Shown here: positions 12,706-22,366 of the stretch, piece by piece
How the letters are laid out: each line of letters starts with the position of its first letter
How positions within the stretch are numbered: position 1 is the first letter of the stretch
Assembly (NCBI GenBank): GCA_013368325.1
Contig: JAACJK010000172.1
Location: 186,001 to 250,000 of the forward strand
Direction: 5' to 3'
DNA length: 64,000 nucleotides
From: Ephemerocybe angulata
Taxonomy: Eukaryota; Basidiomycota; Agaricomycetes; Agaricales; Psathyrellaceae
Made by a program: the position numbers and the translations under genes
The notes under the pieces: model-generated
Told to the model about the DNA's origin: nothing
Seen by the model: only the letters and a program-made list of their open reading frames with translations
Database searches by the model: none

Positions 12706-13142
12706 GGACGCTGTGGGGCACGACGAGCTCGGACGGTCGACGACGGCGAGGCGTGTCTTGGGAAGAGAACAGACGGACTGGCCGCGCAGCTAAACGCAGA
12801 GCGGTGATTTCGAAAACCTCTGATGCGAAGACCGTTTCTATTCCCACCGAGCCAATCGGAACAAATCAAGGTCCAAATCATTATTCCTCCTCTAGATCCT
12901 ACCGGCTATTATACTGATATATCACAAACTATACGAAATACTATACCATGCAAATCTCGTGGGATGGCCGCCCGCCCAAAGAGCGCACCCAGCTGCAGAA
13001 TGTCCCGATAGCAACAGCAGACGTAACAACCAAGTCCCATCTGTCACCCCTCGGTCCCCTCCGACATCTCCAGCCCAGCACCCCGTTCTCATGCTCCCCG
13101 TCAGCCGTGAAATCCGCCGTCATCACCCTGTGATCCGTGGTC
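12706..13142. other. Spacer between minus-strand genes
   Basis: This 437-bp region upstream of the septin/zinc-cluster gene and downstream of the next zinc-cluster gene shows no coding segment that could be supported. Confidence 0.4.
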
Positions 13143-14763
13143 CTATCGCGTATTCCTATACATCTCTTCTGCATCCGACCGATCTTCTGAGCTTGTTTCC
13201 CTCCTTCGCGAGGCCCATCTGCCTGTCTCTGGCGGTCTCGGAATTTGCATCGACGGATATTGCGGCGCCCCAGCCGGGGGCTCAAAGGTATAATCGTCCA
13301 GGTTAATGACGGACGTGAATTGCCGGACCTCTGGGGCCAGGGCCTCCAGCTCGTGCGCCTGCGCTGGGTACATGTGGCGTCCCGATGTGCTCGCCTCGAG
13401 CTCTCTCCCGACCGACGCAGACCGAGAGGCGCCGGCGGACCCCGCCCTCGTGCGCTTCCTCGTCCGGGAGCCCCTGGGCGCCTTTCCAGGCCCGCGCCGT
13501 CGCTGGAAGGTGGGGTATCTGCACTCGAATTGCCGCTCAGCGCAATTCTTGCACCGCGGCTTGTCGCCGTCACACTTCAGCTTGCGGCCTGCACACACAC
13601 ACACATGGAATGATGAGCACCGCATATGGAAAGCCTGATAACGAAACCACTCACCCCGACAGAATTCGCAGGCCACTGGCGTTTTCGTCCGTTTCTGGGC
13701 ATGATTCTGGCTGCTCGCGTCATTCGCATTTGGGTTCTGCGCATCTGAAAGAGATGACGGCAGCATAATAGGGCTCAGCAGGCGCGACCGGAGTGCACTC
13801 GTCGATGGGGATGGGGAGTCCGACGGGGGAGGCGGAAGGGTATAATTGTCGAGCATCGATGAGGATGATGATGGAAGGTAACGTAAATGTTCGTGTATAG
13901 ATGTTTCGTTTGGCGCCGAGGAATAATATTGAGGGGAATAAAGGCCTGTCGAGGACATATCTGGACTACCATTAGCGAGCACGATGGACCAGCAGAAAGG
14001 GATACGCACGATGTGGAGGAGTGGATGGGTCCATGGTGTATAATGTAGGCGCCTCGGCACGCGTGTGGTATTCCGAGCTGCGACGGTGTGTATCCGGCGG
14101 CGGGCTCGTCAGTCGTTGCTCGAACAGCGGAACATCGGGGTTTGAAAGCATGGGGGGGTTTCGACTGCCCCAGTCGATACGGTCGCGGCGTTGCGAGGGG
14201 GCGTGGTAGTAGGAATGCGATGTTGGCGGGGGGTCAGCCTCTGGCCAGGAGCTGGGATAGGAGAATTCCTCGCGAGGAATGACGGTGGGCAGTGCCTCAT
14301 CTTTAGGCTGTATCTGCCACGCGCCTGTGTTTCTCTGGGTTCCAGAGGGGTAGCCAAACGTCGACGGACCCGCCTCACCCTCGCGCCAGGAGTGCCGGCG
14401 CACATACTGCTCCTCGGAAGCTAGATGGGGCGCGGAATGGTTTATTATCCTGGATAGACTGGACGAGCGTGATGCGTGGAAGACTGGATCGCTGTATATG
14501 GGCCGTTGTGGGTGCGTCTGGATTGCCGTTTGATGGACAGCTGCGCCTGCCAGACCCAATAAAGAAGACGAAGACGATGAAGGAAGCCTGTCGGCAGCGG
14601 CGGCGGGTGCGAGGGGAATTCCTGGGGAAGAGAGGGGCGGGAGGGGAAGCGGAGGATGAGGTGCGCTGTCGAGGTCCTGCTGGCGGGGGCCGGTGTAGAG
14701 GTGCTGGCGCAGGCTCTTTGGCAGGGAGCTGGAGAGGGAGTCATCGTCGTCTGGGGTGGGCAT
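13143..14763 (-). CDS. Zn(II)2Cys6 transcription factor
   Basis: The start at 14763 reads MPTPDDDDSLSSSLPKSL. An in-frame upstream Met at 14856 is less likely. The N-terminal half is disordered and rich in Pro, Ser and His, with a poly-Ser run. An intron near 13960-14035 joins it to DMSSTGLYSPQYYSS. Past the middle is one zinc cluster, TPVACEFCR|GRKLKCDGDKPRC-KNC-AERQFEC, split by a phase-1 intron at 13590-13654 that contains a short CA repeat. A basic, Arg-rich stretch (RRRGPGKAPRGSRTRKRTR) follows and may help DNA binding or nuclear import. The protein ends EEMYRNTR with TAG at 13143-13145. No middle homology domain is present, and the cluster is not near the N-terminus as in most Gal4-type proteins. 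Targets are unknown. It sits 664 bp from the divergent ILV3 gene. Confidence 0.75.
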
Positions 14764-15427
14764 GGTTGGAAGGGAAAGCCATGGGCGTGGTCCAGTGCAA
14801 AAAAATGGAGCGACGGAACGATCGACATGGGATGCGGAGGAAATTATTATATCCACCCCTCACAAATTACTTCCGCACTTATTTGGTCATATTCTTTCTC
14901 TTTGTTTCGCTGATTTTTGCGCATGCAGCGGGTGGTCGTCATTCTGCGAAACAGGGTCGCCCGGACCCGAATTAAACCCCAGTTTGCAGGACCATTCCTG
15001 CCGTGAGATTCGATCTTTAAAGACCCTATTTCTGCCTCGACTCTGGAGAAATATTGCTGAGCGCTGCCCGGCGTCTTAGTGTGTAGCCATGCATTGAGCT
15101 CCGACGAAGAAAGCCGGACGCCAGCATCATTCAGGTACCGAAGACGAAAAATACGCAAACTTGGCAGGAATGCAGCGGGCAAATATTCGAGGATATTCGG
15201 TGCAGCTCCCCCCCTCCCCTATGTAGAGCGCTCTTTTCTTGCGCAGGCGCTTCTTGGCGGGGGCGGGTCAAAGGCTAAATAAGATGGGGCTAAGCACGGG
15301 CCGACATCACCGGGTGATGCATTTCCCGCATCTGCATCAGTTCCGAAAGGCCGAAGAGGGCAGGTGAAAAGGGCAGCGACGTGGTGCATCGCGTCCAATA
15401 CGCGTTTCGGGATTCGTCCACACCACC
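14764..15427. other. Divergent promoter region, zinc-cluster gene / ILV3
   Basis: This 664-bp region lies between divergent start codons. TAAATAAG at about 15274-15281, some 150 bp before the ILV3 ATG, could serve as a TATA-like element. No ORF here is convincing. Confidence 0.4.
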
Positions 15428-18400
15428 ATGCACTCCCTGTCCGTCCGCAACGTCTGGCTCAGGTCCTCCAGGACGTTCTCGACGTCCGTGAGAGCAGCGG
15501 CCGACAATGTAGTCATGAACCGCTACAGCAGAATCATCACACAGCCCAAGGACCAGGGCGCTAGCCAGGCATGTATCTGCACTTCCGATCAGGTCCATGT
15601 TGCTGATGGTCCAATCCGCGTTCAGGCCATGCTCTACGCGACGGACGGTATCGCTTCCGACGATGACTTCAACAAGGCCATGGTGGGCGTTGCAAGCGTC
15701 TGGTGCGCCCTGTTTGCCCTGTTTCACCCGTGTCGCATGCTCATTCTCTTGTTCGTCCAGGTATGAAGGCAACCCGTGAGTCCTCTTGGCCCCGCGTGCT
15801 GTGCCCCCCTGACCCGGAACCAGGTGCAACAAGCATCTTCTCGGCTTGGGCCAGGAAGTCAAAGCGTCCCTGATCGAGGCTGGCCTCATTGGATACCAGT
15901 TCGGTACCGTCGGCGTGAGCGACGGTATCAGCATGGGCACAGGAGGAATGAGGTACTCGCTCCAGTCGCGCGACCTCATCGCGGATCAGGTCGAGACCGC
16001 TGCTGGAGGCCACCACTTGGACGGCATGGTCACCATCCCTGGATGCGACAAGAACATGCCCGGCGTGCTCATGGCTCGTGAGTATTCGGACCCGCTCAAT
16101 TCTTTGACACTCGTCATTTTCGTGACCTTTGCATTCTACGTGCACTTGGCGCTTGCTGAGCGCCTAGGTTAAACCTCTCCATACTCCGTACTGACCATGC
16201 TCCCTGAATTCCAGTTGGCCGGCTGAACCGTCCTGGTCTTATGGTGTACGGTGGCACGATTAGAGCGGGCTCGTGCGAGGGGCAGCCCCAGCTCGACATC
16301 GTTTCGGCCTTCCAGGCATACGGCAAGTATCTGCAGGACGGTAAGACCGATAAAGCCGAATCGGAGCGGTACAGCACCATTCGCCATTCCTGCCCCGGTC
16401 CTGGTGCGTGCGGAGGGGTAAGTCTATTTCTATTCTGGGACAACGTGTCGCGTATGTTCTTCCGCTCGCGTGCTGGTGCTGAATGGTGGATGTGGAATAG
16501 ATGTACACCGCCAACACCATGGCGAGTGCCGCTGAGGCTTTGGGAATGACGATCCCAGGCTCGTCGTCCTTCCCAGCCCAGTCCCAGGAGAAGCACGATG
16601 AGTGTGCGTCCGTCGGAGGCGTTATGCGCAACCTCCTGGAGAAGAACATCCTCCCCAGGGATATTATGACTCGTTCTGCATTCGAGACAGCCATGGTAAG
16701 TCATCTAGATATGGATGAAATCTGCACATTCTAACCACACTTTTAGGTCTTGACCGTCATCCTCGGCGGTTCGACAAACGCTGTTCTCCATCTCATTGCC
16801 ATGGCCCACTCTGTCGGGATAAAACTGGACATCGACGACTTCCAGACCATCTCCGATCGCACACCATTCCTGGCCGACCTCAAGCCCAGCGGAAAATATG
16901 TTATGGAAGATGTCTACAAGCTTGGTGGCATTCCCAGTTAGTACTTCCCCCTTCATTCATATTCTCCCGATCTCCCATGGTTTTCGCCCTGGATCCTTCT
17001 CCGAAAGGACGGCATGTCGTGCTCCGAAGCAAGGGTCTGCTCCACGTGTCTTCCCTCGCGAGGCTTTCATTTCAAACCGGTTACTCTGGCACTAACCTTT
17101 TCGCATTCCGTTGCGGGGACCCTCATCTCACTGCCACGCCCCCACCCTGTCGACGGTACTAACGCTGTCATCCTCTCATCCAGAGATTCTCCACTTCCTG
17201 CTGAAGGAAAAACTGATCGACGGTAACAATATGACGGTTACCGGCCTCACCCTTGGCGAGAACCTGGACCGATGGGTGCACAAATACGGCGAGCTCGGCT
17301 TCCACAAACAGGATGTCATCCGACCTCTCGACAAGCCTATCAAGGAAACTGGCCACATCCGGTCAGTAATATTCAGTGTTCTCGTTATCCTTACTTCCGC
17401 TTTCCGTGTTCTATTCACGCTATGTTGCGTTCCTTTCCCTGCTATCCATCTATCTGTCGAGTCTGGCCAGTCTTCTGGGCTGCTTATGGCAAGCGGATTT
17501 CATCTTTTCCCCTCCCTTACCCCCGTTTTTCGGGGGGTCACAGATCCGTCACATCACCATCCGCTCTTCAGGATCTAATCACCTCTCAGTAATTCATTCA
17601 CAACCCGAACACCCCATTTCGCTTCTCGTGATATGCCGTCTAGTTTACCGTTTTCTCCTTTCTATTCTCTTTCTACGCTGGATGTGTGTCTCGAGGCAGT
17701 CAACTGACCTGCTTCCGATGTCAGAATTCTGAAGGGCAACCTCGCCCCCGGTGGCGCCGTCGCCAAAATCACTGGCAAAGAAGGGCTCGGATTTGTCGGT
17801 AAAGCACGTGTGTTCGATGTGGAAAACGACTTCGTCAAGGCTGTTGAGTCGGGTAGCATCAAGAAGGGCGAAAAGACTGTTGTCATCCTCCGCTACCTCG
17901 GACCCAAGGGTGGACCCGGTGAGCCTCTCTTCCATCCGCTTCTTTGGCTCTTTACATTGTTGTACTTTGTCGTGCGCCTGCCTTCTCGGTCGGGCGGCGG
18001 CTTTTACCTTTCTGCAACGGCGCTTCTTCCATCGCTTTGTAGCATCCGGGTGAATAGGAGGCAGCGGAAGCTAACCCAAAACGAAAGCGGGTGTGGGGAT
18101 GGGGACGGCGATTTTGGCTGTTTTTCCGCTGCCCGATTCGCACCTGGATGGGTATATCTCCCGGATCCCCCACATCTCTTTTGGCAAGTTTCTTTTCGAC
18201 TCAATTTGCGCTCCGCGCAGTATGTCATCCGTCCATCTTTCGGACGCATAATCGTATTGAGTTCGGGCTGAGTTTGGAGGGCTCTTTCGTGCACTCGAGC
18301 CTTTTCCCATCGTTGCCTTCTGCCGTAAAGCGCCCCTTCATCATTCTGCTGAGTGCCTTCTCTGTCTTGCGGCCATCGACATCTTTTGACTCGGGGTGGG

Positions 18401-19534
18401 GTTTTAATTCAGTATCTGACTGTCTTTATCTAATCTAGGTATGCCGGAGATGCTCAAGCCCACGAGTCTGATCATGGGCGCTGGCCTGGGCCAGGACGTC
18501 GCCTGCCTCACCGACGGACGATTTAGCGGAGGGTGAGTGCTTTTGCTTTTTATGCATCTTTGATTTGGATGTGGTTCTCTCGAGCGGCCAACATCCATCC
18601 ATCCCCCTTCCGTTTGCAGTGTAACGGGGGCTGTCTCCCATTGCTTTTTTTTATTGCTGTTAAATGGGGTGTGAGCGGTCGGACGGGTGGGGGTTCCCGT
18701 TGTGGGATGCGCAGTGTTGGGTTCGTTCGGCTGCTTGCTTCCTGCGTTTTTTTATGGGGGCTTCTCGCCTTGTTCTTCGCTCTTCTAGTGGGATTGGAAG
18801 TGGGACGGGGAGAGATAGAAGATCGGGTGTGTAGAGGCGTGCGTCTCTGCGTGCCGACGACGATGGGTATCTGGCGACTGAACGAATTGTGTGTGCAGTT
18901 CGTCCATTCAATCATGCGTGCATGAATGCATGAACCCAGGGCTCTGCGTCGTCCGTTGCTCTCCGCCACCACCAGCCCACCGACGCGCGGGGACTTTAAC
19001 GCCGAGATGACGCTTCGCGAGAGTGGCTGGCTGGCTCTCACCCGCAGAAGCCACGGGGGATTTAATTTTGCCTTCCGTTCCTTGGGGCCTCCACTTTGAC
19101 GTCTTCTCCCTGGTTACCTCCGCCGCCTTCGTCGCGGTTTGTTTACCGGGAAGTCCTTCGCCTTCCATCCCACATCATCCCTTCTCCTTTGTTCTCCGTC
19201 ATGTGCTATCCCTATCTCGTACGCACAAGTGGATGGTTCCGTACTCACATACCGCCCTTCTTCCCTTCGTTGAATTCGTAGATCGCACGGCTTCGTTATC
19301 GGCCACGTCGTCCCCGAGGCGCAGGTCGGCGGTCCCATTGCGCTCGTGCGCGACGGCGACGTCATCCGCGTCGATGCCGTGAAGAACTCGCTCGAGGTCG
19401 ATGTTTCGGACGAGGAGATGGCAAGGCGCAGGGCCGAGTGGGTGGCGCCGCCCCTCAAGGTGTCGTCTGGTGCCCTGTACAAGTATGCGAAGCTGGTGAC
19501 AGATGCGAGCCATGGGTGTGTGACGGATGCTTAA
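15428..19534 (+). CDS. ILV3: Dihydroxy-acid dehydratase, mitochondrial
   Basis: It dehydrates 2,3-dihydroxy-isovalerate and -methylvalerate in Val/Ile/Leu synthesis, using an Fe-S cluster, in mitochondria. The N-terminus [20 protein letters not shown] is a typical import sequence with Arg and Ser and no acids. Landmarks in order: [50 protein letters not shown] (Fe-S Cys), [20 protein letters not shown] (Fe-S Cys), [53 protein letters not shown] and [16 protein letters not shown]. The gene ends [11 protein letters not shown] at 19532-19534. The first intron (15569-15625) has a GC donor. Three late introns are very long for this genome: about 360 nt (17363-17725), 515 nt (17920-18437) and 750 nt (18533-19281). 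Coding sequence is intact. Confidence 0.95.
18060..18133 (+). other. Imperfect inverted repeat (hairpin) inside an ILV3 intron
   Basis: GGCAGCGGAA at 18060-18069 pairs with TTCCGCTGCC at 18124-18133, and an inner CCAAAA (18076-18081) pairs with TTTTGG (18112-18117). The loop is G-rich (GTGTGGGGATGGGG). It lies in the 515-nt intron. Function is unknown; it may be chance or the remnant of a small element. Confidence 0.35.
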
Positions 19535-20163
19535 AGTTTTGGGGAGGCGAGCGTCGGTTGGATCGATTGCTCTTGGGATACCTTGGGATATTAGATACCC
19601 TGGGGCTGATTCAGAGTCGCATCTTGCCAATCATCTTATGATTTATCCTGTAAAAGTATATCCTGTATTTTATTAGTACATTGCTATTGACTGTCTTTGT
19701 GGAACTGTGAGTGCGATGGGGTTGGCGTGGCTGGTACTAGATACCTGAGTGTTCGTGCAGCCGGCCGCGCGTCTGTGTGGCTTCACCGAGAACTACGCCA
19801 CTGCTAGCGATACCCACATGACGGCTAATGAGCCGTACAGCCCGTTGGAGGACGCCCAATAGGGTGCACCCTGTACAATGCGTGCTATTGATCTAGAAAC
19901 ACACTTAAGCTTGCGTTCCAATGGCGACCGGTGTTGGATAGGCTCGCGGGGGAGGGAGTTGTCAAATATGGTATTTACCGTGAATTTTTCCTCTTTTGGA
20001 AACGGGTGGTTTCTTCGAACTTGCTTTGGAGGGTCTGGAAGGGCCGTTAGGCTGCGTTTCAAGAAAACAACAGTATCATTCGTACTTATACACATATACC
20101 TACCCTATAGGCCGCCTTAGGCAGGGAAACCGAGTGGTTGTAGAACATCGGGTTTTCGTGCCT
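19535..20163. other. ILV3 3' flank, no gene seen
   Basis: ILV3 3' UTR and intergenic DNA. Only short unsupported ORFs occur. Confidence 0.4.
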
Positions 20164-20292
20164 CAGTATCCGCTATCCAGTTACCGGGAAAGGTAATGTG
20201 GGGCGATTCCGTTTATGGTGATTATCTGCAGTATCGCTATCCAGTTACCGGGAAAGGTAATGTGGGGCGGTTCCGTTTATGGTGATTATCTG
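20164..20292 (+). repeat. Tandem duplication of a 64-65 bp unit
   Basis: Copy 1 (20164-20228) and copy 2 (20229-20292) both run from CAGTATC to GTGATTATCTG head to tail. They differ by one C deletion near the start and one A/G change. It is a recent local duplication in non-coding DNA. Confidence 0.9.
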
Positions 20293-21019
20293 TCTGACTT
20301 CCTTGCATTCCCTTTAGCCTCTTTAAGGTCGTTGGGCAGTAGGAGAGCTTATGGTATGGTTCTGGCAGCAACGTAGGGAGCTATGTGTGCAGCGGGCTTG
20401 GGCGTCTCAATTAAGCGCCCGTTGCCCTTGGCATCTACTGAACGCATGTTCACCCGACAAACGTAACAAGATCGTGACAGAGACATCAGATCTACTTTCA
20501 TGGACGAAAATAGGCTCTATGAGTGAATCGAATGCCGAGGCTTCAGGCATGAGAGACGCTGATGTGTCGAAGTGCCGGCGTCTCTGTGTACTCGGGCTTC
20601 AACGCAGTGTAGCCCTGCTTACTGCTGCTCCGAATTTCTTCCTGCTCGGTTTCACTGCATTGGCCCCTGTGCCAGCCGAGTGGCTCGGCGCCTTGGACTA
20701 CCATTGTCCGCGACGCGCATCAACTGCAAATCCATGTCAATCGCGCTCATCAGCAGCTCCATCATTCTAGGGCCAGAAATTTTATTGCCTGGAACTGATA
20801 TGATATGGCGTCCATAAAGGCGGATGGCAAGCGTTCGTACGAGGGGGCATAGGCTAAATTCGGGTAAACTCACGAGGCTTAGGAGAATGGTCTGCAACGT
20901 TCACCTGCTATACCGCAACCCCTCCAACCCCTTGATTTTCCGATGTCCTTTGTCTCTCGCCTCATTCGAATTCCCCCAAACCCCTTCCCCTCAAAAAAGA
21001 CGATGGGTCTGTTTGCTCC
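20293..21019. other. Gene-poor spacer
   Basis: No recognisable coding segment. Overlapping ORFs at 20351-20770 (+) and 20652-20897 (-) show no domain. Confidence 0.35.
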
Positions 21020-21412
21020 CGTGCCCTTGGTGGCGCCTGCGCCTACCGCCCTGCTGTCTAGCACCCGCCGTCAAAAAAGACCGCTGTACCTAAGAAAGCA
21101 CCCGCTGACAAGCGTGCTAGCGCTGCTAAGAAGGTTCCAGCTCCCAAGCGCCCTGCCCCCAAGGAGGCCGCTGCCGCGAGGAAGGTTCCCGCCGTCAAGA
21201 GGGCCCCCGCTCCTCGTCGCGTTGCTGCCAGCAGCCACGAAGAAAACCCCTGCCAAGAAAGTCCCCGCTCCCAAGAGGAATCCCGCCGTTAAGAAGCCAC
21301 GCGTGGTCAAGAAGGCACCAAGGGTCAAGAAGACATGCGTGGTCAAGAAGGCGCCTGCACCCAAGCCCGCTGCTTCTCTGAAGTCGAAGGCTGCGAAGTG
21401 GTTTACGGTATC
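21020..21412 (+). pseudogene. Lys/Ala/Pro-rich histone-H1-tail-like sequence, frame disrupted
   Basis: Repeats of the type KKxPAPKR / VKKAP run through this stretch but change reading frame. LAPAVKK (frame ending 21083) gives way to TAVPKKAPADKRASAAKKV, which runs to about VAASS near 21235. The pattern then resumes one base shifted as TKKTPAKKVPAPKRNPAVKK and VVKKAPRVKKTCVVKKAPAP. At least one and probably two single-base shifts break an otherwise continuous basic protein. A splice acceptor (TCTAG at about 21056-21060) could explain the first break. The composition resembles the C-terminal tail of linker histone H1 or similar chromatin proteins, but no globular H1 domain was found. It could be a decayed gene, or one with a sequencing error. 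Confidence 0.4.
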
Positions 21413-22366
21413 TGTTCGATCTGCATTGGAACGACGCTTAAATGAGGCAGTACTTTACCTTGGAATATAGTCTGCATAACAATCATATTGGTGTTGTCCG
21501 CTCTCTATTCGATCGAACCGGCGTGAATACTTACGGGAGAGTAAAGAGGTCATTGATGTACTTATGGTCCGCTTTATCTGACTTGTCCTGTAAGGCAATT
21601 GGCGACGCTTTACCGCTGGATTTTGAAGTTACGCCTCCTATATATCCGAACATTGACATGCAGAAGACATTGACGCAAGGGCTTTGGAAGGGTGGTGACG
21701 AAGGTACAATGAGGACTTCGCTCTGAGCGTCAACGGCCAACACACCGTGGGGTTCCCAGCACCAGCCTTGCTTTAAATTATCCCTGTTTCATAGCACCTG
21801 GAAGGAAATGAACAGAGGATAAAGTCAGATGCACTCAGGCTAACGGGTGAGCCAGCATACAACGTCTTCTGCAGCATCTTCTACAGGGTAATCAGAGGAT
21901 CGCCACCACACTTACCTCAAGCAACACACCAGGCTCGTATCCAAGTGCCGATCCGTCGATGTCACTTACTGATACGAATATCCTTGAAAGGAGAGATGTC
22001 AAGCGATCACCCATTCGAACCTTGTGTGTCCGCCACCTGATGATTGAGGAAAGTGGGCGCTTAACCCTACCACTGATGCCTGTCATGGATTGGGAGGAAC
22101 CTTCCGTAGAACTTCCAGTATTAGTAGAGGCAAAAGCTGCCACGAGAGCCATTATTCCAACCGGTATCCAATCAAGTCACCATTCTCCGTATCCAGCACG
22201 ATATAGGAACATGGATAAATCGAAAAGAAAATAAGGAAGTCAAGCTTCAAGGAAGGGCGACTGCATACATACTCGAAAATACCCAGCCTATATGAATGAG
22301 AAACCACACCAGAGGTCTTCGAATGCCCCAAAGACCACAACGTCCAACGCCCGAACTCTAGCACGT
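21413..22366. other. Intergenic region before epsin 3' end
   Basis: Short ORFs on both strands (for example 21959-22234 + and 21892-22152 -) carry no recognisable domain and no clear exon chain. Gene content could not be supported. Confidence 0.35.

Noticed and set aside
18550..19041. 163-codon minus-strand ORF inside the last long ILV3 intron
   Set aside because: Composition is low-complexity Arg/Pro/Thr with no domain or exon structure; likely chance in a G/C-rich intron.
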